64,000 nucleotides of DNA from Paenibacillus sp. 32352 (GTDB lineage: Bacteria > Bacillota > Bacilli > Paenibacillales > NBRC-103111): contig NZ_MZNT01000002.1 in NCBI RefSeq assembly GCF_002042965.1, positions 62,001 through 126,000 of the forward strand. The letters are read 5' to 3'. The translations under genes and the position numbers were made by a program. Positions within the stretch are counted from its first letter, which is position 1. Every line of letters starts with the position of its first letter. The notes beneath the pieces are model-generated. The model worked only from the letters and a program-made list of their open reading frames with translations, made no database searches and was not told where the DNA came from. Shown in pieces: positions 8,369 through 17,858 of this stretch.

Positions 8369-9706
8369 CTACAAATGGGGGTTACCCATGCCCTGCTTTT
8401 CCATATCCTTGGCTTCTTGAATCGCTTCGTTCATCTGATCCTGAACCATCCGCAGCGCCGTCTGGCTGTCCTTCGACTCCTTAAAGATCAGAGGCTCGAA
8501 AACCGAGGAAGTCTTGGGATCGATAAAAGTCAGACCCGGTTTGCGTGGAGCAGGCATGGCGCTCTTTAAGGCAAACAACGACTGCAGATTTTTACCTTTC
8601 AGCTCCGGCAAACCTTGCCCGTACGCTTGTTGAACGGCCGGGCTGAGTAAGGGAGAACTGATGCCTTGCTTGGCGCGTTCGATTTGAACTTCTTCCGAAA
8701 GAAGATAAGCAATAACCTGGAAGGCAAGATCTTTCTTCTGGGATTGGTTCGTAATAAAAGCACCTACCGAATAGGGCTGGTATTTAGCTTCTGGCGCCTC
8801 CGCGAACACGGGAACGGAAGTGACGTCGAAATTCAAATTCTTAGTCTGCATCCAGCCTACGAGGCTCTCTTCCACATCCACCGCCATAGCCATATGGCCT
8901 CGGGGAAAGTCCTTCACCGTAGTGAACTGGTTGCCGGGAATATCGTAAAACCGCCTGAGATTGTCTACAATCTTTACGTCCGAGACCATGGAAGCCTTAT
9001 CTTCCTCTGGATCCAGCGCGGGCTCGGAAAGCTGGTTATAAGTCATGTAGTAGGCAGGGTGCTGCTGAAAGCCTTTATAGGTAATTTCGCCTTCCTGACG
9101 AGTCAGCTTCTTCGCCAATTCATAGATCTCGTCATACGTCATCCCTGGTTTAGGGTAATCCACCCCAAACTTTTCAAAGATATCCTTATTGTAATAAAGC
9201 AAATAATCGCTTCCTTCAAATGGTAGAGAATACAGCTTTCCGTCCGACGAATTGACCGATTGACGGAGCCAGGCCGGATCCAATTTGCCGGTATCGAAAT
9301 TGTACTTTTTGACCAGCTCGGTCATATCCCATTCTAGATTGTTCTTGCGGATAGACCGGTACGTGTTCCGCCGGGCATCCTCCAGAATAATGTCGGGGAT
9401 CGTTCCCGCAGCAATCAAATTCTCGTACCGCCTGCCCGGATTATCCCATTGAACATGCTTAATCTTGATATCGAGAAAGCGCTTTCGAATAAACTGTCCG
9501 ATAAGCTTGTCAAAGTTTTCTTCCTTGGTGTAGCGTTTGTTAAACAATTGATCGCCCGTAAAAATAAACAGTTCGTTATCCGCGGATTCGGATATTTTGT
9601 TCGTTTGCGGATTTAGCTCAGAAACTGCCGGTACATCCTTGCAGCCCGCCAAGACAGCGATGGTAAGGCCGATCAACAAAGGTAGGGAAAGCCTCCTGCT
9701 ATACAT
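8369..9706 (-). CDS. ABC transporter substrate-binding lipoprotein, family 1 (orphan)
   Basis: 445-aa lipoprotein. The signal peptide MYSRRLSLPLLIGLTIAVLA is followed by lipobox Cys in LAGC. The body is a family-1 extracellular binding fold with the diagnostic LLYYNKDIFEKFGVDYPKPG and TYDEIYELAKKLT stretch. Family members bind sugars and oligosaccharides at the outer face of the membrane. ATG 9706 follows AAAGGAG at 9721-9715; the frame extends 44 codons further upstream but without a signal peptide. Permease genes normally follow such a gene, yet none is nearby on either strand. It must use a remote permease or act as a sensor protein. Confidence 0.88.
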   Translation of the reverse strand: MYSRRLSLPLLIGLTIAVLAGCKDVPAVSELNPQTNKISESADNELFIFTGDQLFNKRYTKEENFDKLIGQFIRKRFLDIKIKHVQWDNPGRRYENLIAAGTIPDIILEDARRNTYRSIRKNNLEWDMTELVKKYNFDTGKLDPAWLRQSVNSSDGKLYSLPFEGSDYLLYYNKDIFEKFGVDYPKPGMTYDEIYELAKKLTRQEGEITYKGFQQHPAYYMTYNQLSEPALDPEEDKASMVSDVKIVDNLRRFYDIPGNQFTTVKDFPRGHMAMAVDVEESLVGWMQTKNLNFDVTSVPVFAEAPEAKYQPYSVGAFITNQSQKKDLAFQVIAYLLSEEVQIERAKQGISSPLLSPAVQQAYGQGLPELKGKNLQSLFALKSAMPAPRKPGLTFIDPKTSSVFEPLIFKESKDSQTALRMVQDQMNEAIQEAKDMEKQGMGNPHL

Positions 9707-10050
9707 GACAAAACTCCTTTCATTTTCGATTTGTGGGATCACAGGATTCCTAGTTAGCTCACCTCCGAAAATTAGTTGGACATACAACCACTTACTGTAA
9801 CTTTTTCTAACTTTAATATGGAACAAAATACAAATCATGCAGAAGGAGCTATTAAATCTGAGGTGGGTCTTGAAAAAGCTGCTGTCCTTGCAGGGCTTGG
9901 AATTGAATTTCGTTGGGCAGACAAATAAAAATCACCGTTCTTGCCGCAGCCAAACCTCCGCACCCTATGGAAGGTTTTTTCTTTTCAAGGTGGTATGCTA
10001 AACTGGAATCTATAACAAAAATATTCCAGCAACCAAGGAGGTGAGGCCCC
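9707..10050. other. Divergent 344-bp intergenic region with a possible 50-codon ORF
   Basis: This gap separates the binding-protein gene (minus) from the thioredoxin-fold gene (plus). It must hold both promoters, but I cannot place either firmly. A plus-strand frame from TTG 9776 to TAA 9928 (50 codons; internal ATG 9818) has protein-like composition, with an alanine-rich helix near its end, but no ribosome site. An imperfect hairpin (AACCTCC with GGAAGGTT, about 9952-9981) followed by T-rich DNA could be a weak terminator. Confidence 0.3.
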
Positions 10051-12126
10051 ATGACAACGAACGGCAAATCCAATAAATTAGCCAAGGAGAAGTCGCCATA
10101 CCTGCTTCAGCACGCACACAACCCGGTAGACTGGTTCCCTTGGTCAGAGGAAGCTTTCGAAATCGCCAAGCGCGAGAACAAGCCCATCTTCTTATCCATC
10201 GGGTATTCAACCTGCCACTGGTGCCACGTCATGGCGCACGAATCGTTCGAGGACGAGGAAGTCGCGGCTATTCTTAATGAGCATTACATATCGATCAAGG
10301 TGGATCGCGAAGAAAGACCCGATGTGGATCATCTCTACATGACTGTATGTCAAGCGATGACCGGGCAGGGCGGATGGCCGCTGACGATTGTGATGACGCC
10401 GGAGAAAAAGCCGTTTTTTGCCGGGACGTATTATCCCAAAAACCGTCGCTACGGGCGTCACGGAATGATGGATATTTTGCCGCGGCTCGCGGGGAAGTGG
10501 AAGGAAGACCGGGAGCGGGTGATCGAGACCAGCGATCAGATTGTGACGGAAGTGGAGCAGCGGATGCTATCGAACCTGAAGGGCGAGATCTCGGAGCGCA
10601 CGCTGGATCAGGCCTATGCCCAGTATGAGGAGCTATTTGACTCCACGTATGGCGGTTTTGGCGATAAACCCAAGTTCCCTACCTCACATAATCTTTCGTT
10701 TCTTATGCGCTATTACCATCGCACCGGCAAAGAGCTTGCGCTGCAGATGGCAGAGAAGACACTGGATGCGATGCAGCGGGGCGGTATGTATGATCATGTC
10801 GGCTTCGGATTTGCAAGATACTCTGTAGACGAGAAGTGGCTGGTCCCGCATTTTGAGAAAATGCTCTATGATAACGCGCTGCTGGCCTGGACCTATCTGG
10901 AAGCCTACCAGTTGACAGGCAAGACGAAATATTCCCGTACGGCCGAAGAGATATTCGCTTATGTGCTTAGGGATATGACCGACCCGGCAGGCGGCTTCTA
11001 CTCTGCGGAGGATGCCGACTCGGAAGGGCACGAGGGGAAGTTCTACGTATGGGAGCAGGATGAGATCCTGAAGGTATTGGGCCCCGAGGACGGCGAGCTT
11101 TATTGCGACCTTTATGACATTACCAAGGAAGGCAATTTTGAAGGTCAAAATATTCCTAACTTGATCCAGCATGATGTGGAGACTTATGCCCGGCTCAAAG
11201 GATTGGATCCCGATCTATTATCTGAAACCATCGGGAGATGCCGACAAACCTTGTTTGCATACCGTGAGCAGCGCGTACATCCGGGTAAGGACGATAAAGT
11301 GCTGACCTCTTGGAACGGACTTATGATCATGGCCTTGTCCAAAGGCTATAAAGTGCTGAAACGGCCTGAATATCTGGAAGCGGCTGCCAAGGCAGCTCGT
11401 TTTATTGTCTCCCGATTAAGGCGTCCGGATGGAAGGCTGCTCGCCAGATACAGGGATGGAGAAGCGGCATTCGCCGCATACCTGGATGACTATGCGTTCC
11501 TGGTATGGGGGCTAATCGAGCTGTACGAAGCATCCTTTGAGCTCGAATTCCTGCAGCTGGCTGTGGAGCTTAACGGGCAGATGATCGAATTATTCTGGGA
11601 TGAGGAACATGGCGGCTTGTTTTTCTACGGAAGCGACAGCGAGCAGCTGTTTTCCCGGAACAAGGAGATATACGACGGTGCGCTGCCTTCCGGCAATGCG
11701 GTGGCGGCCATGAATTTCTTAAAGCTCTCCAAGCTGACTTATGACGCCAGGCTGTCGCAGATTGCCGAGAGGCAATTGCAAGCCTTCGCAGGCTCGGTTG
11801 AACGGTATCCGACAGGGCATTCGATGCTCCTGATCGCTCTGGATTATGCGTACAGTCCTTCCAGCGAGATTGTCATTGCCGGCGATCCGGAATCCGGGAC
11901 AACCAGGGAGATGCTTGCTGCGGTGCGCCAAGGCTTCAGACCCCACTCCTCCGTATTCTTGGTCCCGCCGGGGGAAGAAGGCGAGAAGGTTCGTCAATTC
12001 CTCCCTGTAGTTCAGGACAAACAGGCAATCGGCGGCAGGCCGACGGCGTATGTTTGTGAGAATTTTGCATGTCATTCCCCGATTACGGATTTGGAAGAGC
12101 TGGAAGAAGTGCTGCATTCTTCTTAA
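10051..12126 (+). CDS. yyaL: Thioredoxin-fold protein of the YyaL/SPATA20 (DUF255) family
   Basis: 691 aa, the full family length. The N-terminal 160 residues are a thioredoxin-like domain with the CxxC-type motif [16 protein letters not shown] near residue 53 and the [10 protein letters not shown] block. The remainder is an (alpha/alpha)6 barrel-like region with [42 protein letters not shown] and [16 protein letters not shown] motifs. B. subtilis YyaL is the likely ortholog. The biochemical role is not settled. ATG 10051 lies 7-8 nt after AAGGAGGTGAGG. The gene is single and closed by its own terminator. Confidence 0.92.
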   Translation: MTTNGKSNKLAKEKSPYLLQHAHNPVDWFPWSEEAFEIAKRENKPIFLSIGYSTCHWCHVMAHESFEDEEVAAILNEHYISIKVDREERPDVDHLYMTVCQAMTGQGGWPLTIVMTPEKKPFFAGTYYPKNRRYGRHGMMDILPRLAGKWKEDRERVIETSDQIVTEVEQRMLSNLKGEISERTLDQAYAQYEELFDSTYGGFGDKPKFPTSHNLSFLMRYYHRTGKELALQMAEKTLDAMQRGGMYDHVGFGFARYSVDEKWLVPHFEKMLYDNALLAWTYLEAYQLTGKTKYSRTAEEIFAYVLRDMTDPAGGFYSAEDADSEGHEGKFYVWEQDEILKVLGPEDGELYCDLYDITKEGNFEGQNIPNLIQHDVETYARLKGLDPDLLSETIGRCRQTLFAYREQRVHPGKDDKVLTSWNGLMIMALSKGYKVLKRPEYLEAAAKAARFIVSRLRRPDGRLLARYRDGEAAFAAYLDDYAFLVWGLIELYEASFELEFLQLAVELNGQMIELFWDEEHGGLFFYGSDSEQLFSRNKEIYDGALPSGNAVAAMNFLKLSKLTYDARLSQIAERQLQAFAGSVERYPTGHSMLLIALDYAYSPSSEIVIAGDPESGTTREMLAAVRQGFRPHSSVFLVPPGEEGEKVRQFLPVVQDKQAIGGRPTAYVCENFACHSPITDLEELEEVLHSS

Positions 12127-12148
12127 GAACGGCCTCCTTAATGGAAAG

Positions 12149-12175
12149 CCTCCTTTTTTATCAAGGAGGTTTTTT
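12149..12175 (+). terminator. Terminator after yyaL-type gene
   Basis: The arms CCTCCTT and AAGGAGG (12149-12155 and 12163-12169) are followed by six T. Confidence 0.85.
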
Positions 12176-12253
12176 GTATTCCAAGAAGGAATTCGACGAC
12201 ATACCACGAATATGGAATAGCGTTACTAATATTATTGGATCATGAATATCCAT

Positions 12254-12412
12254 TAGGTGCCTTTGTGAAGACAAAGGGTAACAGGGAATCGGGTGCAAAT
12301 CCCGAGCGGTCCCGCCACTGTAAACGGGGAGTTTCTTTCATAATGTCACTCGGTGCAACGCCGGGGAAGGCGAAAGAAGCAACGATCCGTAAGCCAGGAG
12401 ACCTACCTGATG
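12254..12412 (+). promoter_or_regulatory. Cobalamin (AdoCbl) riboswitch aptamer
   Basis: The conserved core is present in order: GGTGC and GGGTAACAGGGAA near the 5' side, CGGTGCAAATCCCG-like pairing around 12300, the B12 signature CCCGCCACTGTAA (12311-12323), and the 3' signature AAGCCAGGAGACCTACCTG (12391-12409). It sits directly before a terminator and the cobalt transporter operon. The expected logic is that bound B12 lowers expression of cobalt uptake. Confidence 0.95.
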
Positions 12413-12504
12413 GTATGCACCCAGATCCCTTCGCGGAAAGGAGAGGTGTACGAGAATGAATCGGCAAACATTAGAGGTGTTGTCGTATTTTCACGCGTAC
12501 CCGT

Positions 12505-12531
12505 GACCTATCCTGCTGGATAGGTCTTTTT
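12505..12531 (+). terminator. Intrinsic terminator serving as riboswitch expression platform
   Basis: A perfect 9-bp stem GACCTATCC / GGATAGGTC with a TGCT loop is followed by TTTTTG. It lies between the B12 aptamer and cbiM. The first six bases of its left arm (GACCTA) also occur in the aptamer at 12400-12405, so the right arm could pair with the aptamer instead. That would allow a ligand-controlled switch. Confidence 0.85.
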
Positions 12532-12564
12532 GTTTCATCACATTTATTATGGAGGATGTATCGG

Positions 12565-13332
12565 ATGAGTAGAAGAAAATGGGCCAGCAGCCTGCTGCTG
12601 GTGTTAGGGTTCGTCTTGTACCTGATGGTTAATGAGCCGCAATCGGCTTATGCCATGCATATTATGGAGGGCTTTTTGCCGCTCGGCTGGGCTGTGTTTT
12701 GGTGGGTCGTCTTCATTCCTTTCTTTATTCTAGGATTGAGAGCTTTAATCCGCATTACGAAAGAAACCCCTGAGCTCAAAATTATGCTGGGCTTGGCCGG
12801 AGCGTTCACCTTCGTATTATCTGCCCTGAAGATCCCTTCGGTCACTGGCAGCAGCTCGCATCCGACCGGAACCGGTCTCGGAGCTGTGATGTTCGGCCCT
12901 CTGCCGATGAGTGTATTAGGCTCCATTGTATTGCTGTTTCAAGCCTTGCTATTGGCACATGGCGGATTAACGACGCTGGGAGCCAACGCGTTCTCGATGG
13001 CTGTTGCCGGACCGGTCGTAGGGTATTTTGTCTACAGATGGATGATGCAGGCGACAGGGAAACAAAAATGGTCCATTTTCATAGCAGCAGCTTTGGCAGA
13101 TTTATCCACCTATGTAGTCACTTCCATGCAGCTGGCGCTGGCATTCCCGGCGGAGCAGGGGGGTATCGCGGCTTCCTTCGTGAAATTCGGTGGTATTTTT
13201 GCCATTACCCAAATCCCTCTGGCTATCAGTGAAGGCCTTCTGACGGTATTGATCTGGAACTGGCTTCAAGCTTACAGCCCGAATGAATTGTCCCTGCTTC
13301 AACGCAAAATGAAAGGAGCCCGCGAATCATGA
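12565..13332 (+). CDS. cbiM: Cobalt ECF transporter substrate-specific component CbiM
   Basis: 255 aa, multi-helix membrane protein. It has a cleavable signal peptide ending SAYA, immediately followed by MHIMEGFLP. In CbiM/NikM proteins the mature N-terminal Met-His coordinates the metal, so the signal peptide is needed to expose it. Further family marks are [18 protein letters not shown] and [10 protein letters not shown]. It selects Co2+ for uptake with CbiN, CbiQ and CbiO. I chose ATG 12565 because GGAGG ends ten bases before it; ATG 12556 touches the ribosome site. First gene of a four-gene overlapping operon under a B12 riboswitch. Confidence 0.96.
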   Translation: MSRRKWASSLLLVLGFVLYLMVNEPQSAYAMHIMEGFLPLGWAVFWWVVFIPFFILGLRALIRITKETPELKIMLGLAGAFTFVLSALKIPSVTGSSSHPTGTGLGAVMFGPLPMSVLGSIVLLFQALLLAHGGLTTLGANAFSMAVAGPVVGYFVYRWMMQATGKQKWSIFIAAALADLSTYVVTSMQLALAFPAEQGGIAASFVKFGGIFAITQIPLAISEGLLTVLIWNWLQAYSPNELSLLQRKMKGARES

Positions 13333-13613
13333 AAACCAGCTCGAAAAATATGCTGATACTGGCTGCCGTAGTCTTATTGGCCGCTTTACCATTGCTGCTT
13401 GTCAAAGGGGATTTCGGAGGCGCGGATGATGCGGCCGAGGAAGTGATCAAATCACTGCATCCGTCCTACGAACCTTGGTTCTCTTCCTTCATAGAGCCTC
13501 CTCCGGAAACGGAAAGCATGCTGTTTGCCCTGCAGGCCGCCCTGGGAGCCGGGTTTATCGGATACACGATCGGTTTATTCAAAGGAAGAGCGACCAAGCG
13601 TAACCATGATTAA
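13329..13613 (+). CDS. cbiN: Energy-coupling factor cobalt transport protein CbiN
   Basis: 94 aa with two membrane helices (about 8-25 and 67-84) flanking an extracytoplasmic loop containing [12 protein letters not shown] and YEPWFSSF, both typical of CbiN. CbiN is a small accessory subunit needed for CbiM to move cobalt. Its ATG overlaps the cbiM stop (ATGA at 13329-13332), indicating translational coupling. Confidence 0.95.
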   Translation: MKTSSKNMLILAAVVLLAALPLLLVKGDFGGADDAAEEVIKSLHPSYEPWFSSFIEPPPETESMLFALQAALGAGFIGYTIGLFKGRATKRNHD

Positions 13614-14409
13614 ACAAATCGACGTCATTTCTTATAGCAATAAGCTGCGAGCCGTTTCTCCCATGTGGAAAAGCGGTTTCGCTGCTCTTTTGCTCCTGCT
13701 GTCCTATCTGTCTCATCCTGTTGTTCAGCTTCTGATGTTCATCTGGATTTCGGCATGGATTGCAGGTTATGCCAAGGTTCCGCTCAGGTTATATAGTACA
13801 CTTCTGTTCAGTTCGCTTCTATTGTTTGCAGCAAGCTTGCCCGCTTTATTGTTGGAAATTCATTCATTTGAACAAGGGCAGTTCCGGGCAGAAGGCCTGA
13901 CGCTGCTCGCTTATTCTCATTGGTCTCTGAGTTTGAATCCATCGGGCGTAGAGCTGACGGTGAAGCTGCTGTGCCGAATTATGGCTTGCGTAGCCGCATC
14001 CATGCTGTTGATTCTGACTACACCCATGCCGGAGCTGTTCCAGGTCATGAAAAAGCTGCGGGTGCCTTCTCTGGTGCTCGAATTGATGCTGATCACTTAT
14101 CGCTTCTTGTTTCTTCTGCTGGATACGGCTCATGACATGTATACCGCTCAACGGGCTAGGGGAGGGCAGCAGGGCTTCACAGGAAGACTGAGAGACACGG
14201 CCCTGCTAATCGTCCGGATGTTTGCCAAAACCATGCAGCGCTATCAAGGGCTGGCGAACGGAATGGTGTCCCGGGGCTTCACCGAAGAGATTCGAATGGC
14301 CCCTTACCAAGTCGGGGAGGTACCGGCAAGGTATAAGTGGGAAGGCAGCATCGGTTGGATTTTGCTGGCAGGGTTGGAATGCTGGCTTAGATGGAGGGAA
14401 ATCGGATGA
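13606..14409 (+). CDS. cbiQ: Cobalt ECF transporter T component CbiQ
   Basis: 267-aa integral membrane protein with four to five helices. A cytoplasmic stretch contains the T-component signatures ARGGQQG and MVSRGFTEE (the two A-R-G-like motifs that contact the ATPase). It transmits ATP hydrolysis by CbiO to CbiM. The start ATG 13606 overlaps the cbiN stop by eight bases. The longer frame from 13525 runs inside cbiN and is not used. Confidence 0.94.
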   Translation: MIKQIDVISYSNKLRAVSPMWKSGFAALLLLLSYLSHPVVQLLMFIWISAWIAGYAKVPLRLYSTLLFSSLLLFAASLPALLLEIHSFEQGQFRAEGLTLLAYSHWSLSLNPSGVELTVKLLCRIMACVAASMLLILTTPMPELFQVMKKLRVPSLVLELMLITYRFLFLLLDTAHDMYTAQRARGGQQGFTGRLRDTALLIVRMFAKTMQRYQGLANGMVSRGFTEEIRMAPYQVGEVPARYKWEGSIGWILLAGLECWLRWREIG

Positions 14410-15278
14410 AATCGATATTGGAAGCACGTGGTCTAAGCTACAGCTACCCGGGCACAGCCTCTCAGGCGCTTCAGAATCTGAACGTGAATATACCTGAGGG
14501 GAAAAAAACGGCGATCTGCGGCCATAACGGCTCGGGGAAGTCTACCTTTTTTTTACAGGCCATTGGCATTCATCGTCCGGTGGAAGGGGAGCTGGTCTGG
14601 AAGGGGAAGCCGCTTTCCTATGATCGAGGTACACTCAGGCAGCTCAGGCAGCAGATCGGCCTCGTATTCCAGGACCCCGAACAGCAGCTGATATTGAATA
14701 CTCCCGCAGAGGATATCTCTTATGGGTTGCGTAATGCCGGTATGAGGGAAGAGGAGATTGTCCGCCGAACGAATCAGATGCTCGTCGCTATGGAGCTGGA
14801 GCAGCTGGCGGATCAACCGATGCATCACTTGAGCCTGGGGCAAAAGAAAAGGGTTGCGCTGGCCGGTGTATTGGCGCTGGAACCGGAGCTGCTGCTGCTG
14901 GACGAGCCGACCGCCTATTTGGACCGGCGTTCCGAGCAGCAGCTGATAGAAGAGCTCGACCGCATACACCTGCAAGGCATTACGGTCGTCATGGCTACGC
15001 ACGATATGAATTTGGCCTATGCCTGGGCTGATTGGGTATTGGTCATGGATAAAGGCCGGTGTGTGAGGGAAGGGACACCGTATGAAATATTTCGCCAAGA
15101 AGAGGAGCTGAGGCTGCTCGGCTTGGAGCAGCCCATACTTCTGGAATTATGGAGCGCGCTGCCTGAATCCTTGAGACAAGGGAAGGAAGCTCCCCGTGAC
15201 GTGAAATCATTTAAACGGTTCATGCAAATAAACGGTGCAGACCTATTTCAAAATGCAGCAGGGACCATGAGAGCGTAG
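14406..15278 (+). CDS. cbiO: Cobalt ECF transporter ATPase CbiO
   Basis: 290-aa ABC ATPase. Walker A is GHNGSGKST, the Q loop is VFQDPEQQL (typical of ECF ATPases), the signature is LSLGQKKRVALAG, Walker B is LLLLDEPT and the switch is ATHDM. ATG 14406 overlaps the cbiQ stop (ATGA) and follows GGAGGG by seven bases; ATG 14391 is an upstream in-frame codon within cbiQ. It is the only ATPase gene of the operon, so a homodimer is expected. Confidence 0.95.
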   Translation: MKSILEARGLSYSYPGTASQALQNLNVNIPEGKKTAICGHNGSGKSTFFLQAIGIHRPVEGELVWKGKPLSYDRGTLRQLRQQIGLVFQDPEQQLILNTPAEDISYGLRNAGMREEEIVRRTNQMLVAMELEQLADQPMHHLSLGQKKRVALAGVLALEPELLLLDEPTAYLDRRSEQQLIEELDRIHLQGITVVMATHDMNLAYAWADWVLVMDKGRCVREGTPYEIFRQEEELRLLGLEQPILLELWSALPESLRQGKEAPRDVKSFKRFMQINGADLFQNAAGTMRA

Positions 15279-15320
15279 ACCCAGGCCGTTTGCTTGGCAT
15301 CCGGACCTACTGGAAAGAAC

Positions 15321-15373
15321 AAAGCTCCAAACGGATAGCGACAACAATTCGTCGCATCGTTTGGAGCTTTTTT
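15321..15373 (+). terminator. Terminator after cbiMNQO
   Basis: The arms AAAGCTCCAAACG and CGTTTGGAGCTTT enclose a second stem GCGAC/GTCGC, and six T follow. It may also work on the minus strand for the GH18 gene. Confidence 0.85.
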
Positions 15374-15466
15374 ACATAGAAAATAATATAAGTACGGGAC
15401 TCCCGCAAAGTACCTGAAGCTGCGTCAAAGCCAAGGCTAATTTTGTGAGGTTTTCTTATGCCATCA

Positions 15467-17398
15467 TTATTTTTCCTGAATCATTGTTTTCCACAGATCA
15501 GCTGTATCATAGCCTAGACGCCAAGCGGCAACGCCGGCCAAATTGTATTTCTTTGCCAATTCCAGACGGGCTTTGACCGTATCCTCATTTTCCAGCCAGA
15601 ATACGTAGGTATCCCCATCCTGAGTATACTGCACCCGATACTGCTGGAACTTGTCATCCCATGTTTTCGTCGCATTTTTGCTTGCCATCAGGGCAGGCAA
15701 ATCTTTCATTAATAGCGCGCGGTTATTAACAAGATTGCCGGAGCTGTCAATCTGCCATTCACGAACATAGAACGGAATGCCGATGATCAGCTTGTCCCGC
15801 GGGATGCCGTAAGCGAGAAATTCCTGAATTCCTTCCTCTACCCACTGCAAGCCTGCAACGGAGCCGGCTTCCGTACTTCCTTTCCAATGCTGGTCATACG
15901 TCATGGTGATAATATAGTCGACAATGCCGCCGAGCTTTTCATGGTCGAATGCGGTTTGGGCATTCCATTTGGCGCTGCCGCGAGGCAGGTCGATGGAAAT
16001 CAGGAGCCCTTTCTGGTGGGCGGTGTCGGTCAATTTTTGAATGAAGCCGGTGTATGCGGCCCGATCTTTGCCCGATAAGCTCTCAAAATCGATATTCAAG
16101 CCGTTGACGCCAAGAGCGGACGCTTTGTTAACTATAGCATTAATGAATTTAGTCTGTGCGTCTGCACTGGACAGGAATTGAGTAGTCAGCGCGGAATCGA
16201 ACTGATTGCTCACTAGCGGCTGAACCGAGTAGCCCTGGGCTTTAAGCCACGCAACCGTATCCTTGTTCGACGTATCCGTTAAAGCGCCTGAAGCATCCGC
16301 TAATGTAAAGTAGGTCGGTGAAACGACATCCAGCCCGGCAGTGTTGCTGACCTGACTCCGGATCGTATCATTGCTGGAGCTTCCGTTCCAGCCCCAAAAT
16401 TGCAGCTTGTTGAAATTATCCCAGATCTTGGTGCCGTCATCCAGAAGGCGAATGGACGCGTTGCTGTAGCCCATCGCATAGCTGACCGCATTAGTAATGC
16501 TGGAGGAGTCCGAGATCCAGTTATCGCTCTGATATACCTGATAATACGGATAATTAGACCATATGACCGGCTTGGAGCCTGGCTGTCCCGGATCCTCATT
16601 CACAATATTCGTATGGGCATACTGCTGTGCGTAACGGATAGCATCCTCTACGTTCAGGAAGGAGTCCAAATACTGGTTGTATTGATACACCTTATACGTC
16701 TTGACGTTGGAAAATACAATTTGATTCCCCTTCGAGGTGTTCACAACGGTCGAGTTGGACCATTTCAAAGATTCCTGGATAGCGTCCTCCAGGTAAGCGA
16801 ACGACCATGCGTCGCTGGTATTCGTTCCTTGGTAGACGCGATAGATTCGATCTCCGGAACGGAGCGCAGCCTTGGTATCGGCGGATAGGTTATCCCATAC
16901 CCACTGGTGATTGGTCAAATCAATAATGTGGGAATTGCTCCATTTGGCCGCTTCCGCCATAGCCTCGTTTAGCGTCGCGAACTGCCACGAGGAAATGGTG
17001 TTATCCCCTTGATATACCTGATATTTAGGGTAATTATTCCACACCCAACCATCCGATTGCAGGTCTCTTATGCTGGCATGCGTCCAGTTAGCCGCTTCCC
17101 GTTTGGCCTGGTCCAGTGTAGCGAATTCCCAGGAGGAGCGGCTGTAGCCGTTTTGATATACTTTATAACGGGGGTAGTTGTTCCATAGCCATTTGCGGGA
17201 AGCAATATCTTCCACGTGACTGCTGGCAAATTGCTTAGCATAGTTCTCCGCAGTCTTGTAATCGGAGGTTTCGAGCAAAATCCGGTCGTCCTGATAGACC
17301 CGGTACTTGGACGTCTTGTCCGCAGCCATAGCATGTCCAGCGGAAGAAAGGAACAAAGCCATGACAGATACGATCAGTACGGTCTTGCGATTCAACAT
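15467..17398 (-). CDS. Secreted glycoside hydrolase family 18 protein with six N-terminal repeats
   Basis: 643 aa. There is a signal peptide (residues 1-25, ending AMAA), then six copies of a roughly 50-60-residue repeat (about 30-360). Each copy opens with Y(R/K/Q)VYQ and usually closes with W-x-(N/D)-N(Y)P. The C-terminal part (about 365-643) is a GH18 barrel. The catalytic strand reads GVNGLNIDFES, with the acid Glu near residue 439 and the preceding Asp two residues before it. YDQHW and GVAAWRLGYD are further family marks. GH18 members cleave chitin or peptidoglycan-type beta-1,4 GlcNAc polymers. The first Asp of the DxxDxDxE motif is Asn here. I recognise no LysM domain. The repeat may bind the wall but is unknown to me. 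Confidence 0.85.
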   Translation of the reverse strand: MLNRKTVLIVSVMALFLSSAGHAMAADKTSKYRVYQDDRILLETSDYKTAENYAKQFASSHVEDIASRKWLWNNYPRYKVYQNGYSRSSWEFATLDQAKREAANWTHASIRDLQSDGWVWNNYPKYQVYQGDNTISSWQFATLNEAMAEAAKWSNSHIIDLTNHQWVWDNLSADTKAALRSGDRIYRVYQGTNTSDAWSFAYLEDAIQESLKWSNSTVVNTSKGNQIVFSNVKTYKVYQYNQYLDSFLNVEDAIRYAQQYAHTNIVNEDPGQPGSKPVIWSNYPYYQVYQSDNWISDSSSITNAVSYAMGYSNASIRLLDDGTKIWDNFNKLQFWGWNGSSSNDTIRSQVSNTAGLDVVSPTYFTLADASGALTDTSNKDTVAWLKAQGYSVQPLVSNQFDSALTTQFLSSADAQTKFINAIVNKASALGVNGLNIDFESLSGKDRAAYTGFIQKLTDTAHQKGLLISIDLPRGSAKWNAQTAFDHEKLGGIVDYIITMTYDQHWKGSTEAGSVAGLQWVEEGIQEFLAYGIPRDKLIIGIPFYVREWQIDSSGNLVNNRALLMKDLPALMASKNATKTWDDKFQQYRVQYTQDGDTYVFWLENEDTVKARLELAKKYNLAGVAAWRLGYDTADLWKTMIQEK

Positions 17399-17501
17399 GC
17401 ATCAGCCTCTTTCTACTAAATCTATCCTATTAAACGCTCAACCACCCCAAGAAGTTGCGATGGTAATTAGTAGAAAGTAAGATTCGCAGCTTTTGCAATA
17501 C

Positions 17502-17543
17502 AAAAAAACCCCAGGCAGGAGCTGAATGGCTCTTGCTTGGGGG
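17502..17543 (-). terminator. Terminator of the small minus-strand operon (17552-18296)
   Basis: Read on the minus strand, GGGG-containing arms (plus 17529-17542 and 17509-17522) form a 14-bp stem with G.U pairs, followed by seven T. Confidence 0.8.
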
Positions 17544-17551
17544 CGTGACAG

Positions 17552-17827
17552 CTAGGCTATATCCGCAACGATCTCATCTTCAAGCTTCAGCTGGATTTGA
17601 TCGCGGAATACCCGGATGTTCATCTGAGTCAGCAAATACCGCTCGATCGCCTCCAGGATGTTGGCGGCGATAATAATTTGACTTCTGCCTTCCGAGAACA
17701 CTTCGGCGGAAAAGCCGTAATCATCGTCAAACATTAGCTCCACTTCAACCTGATTAGGCTGAATTTGCTTGCGCTCCGCAAAATGAACGCAAATCGCATT
17801 AATAATATCCTGTTCCGATAATCTCAT
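17552..17827 (-). CDS. YxcD-like DUF2653 family protein
   Basis: 91 aa: RLSEQDIINAICVHFAERK at the start, then VEVELMFDDDYGFSAEV and an EAIERYLLTQM helix. This pattern fits the DUF2653 (YxcD) family of Firmicutes, whose function is unknown. The start is ATG 17827; the frame extends upstream to 17932 but that part lies within the neighbouring gene. It sits 31 bp after the stop of the glycine-rich membrane protein gene and before a terminator, so the two genes form an operon. Confidence 0.75.
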   Translation of the reverse strand: MRLSEQDIINAICVHFAERKQIQPNQVEVELMFDDDYGFSAEVFSEGRSQIIIAANILEAIERYLLTQMNIRVFRDQIQLKLEDEIVADIA

Positions 17828-17858
17828 AATAACTAGGACCTCGCCGTTTCTTTCAGAA

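Noticed and set aside
9852..10085. 77-codon minus-strand frame upstream of yyaL
   Set aside because: It overlaps the start of the yyaL-type gene and has no ribosome site or protein-like pattern.
12240..12467. Short frames over the riboswitch on both strands
   Set aside because: They lie inside the conserved B12 aptamer RNA.
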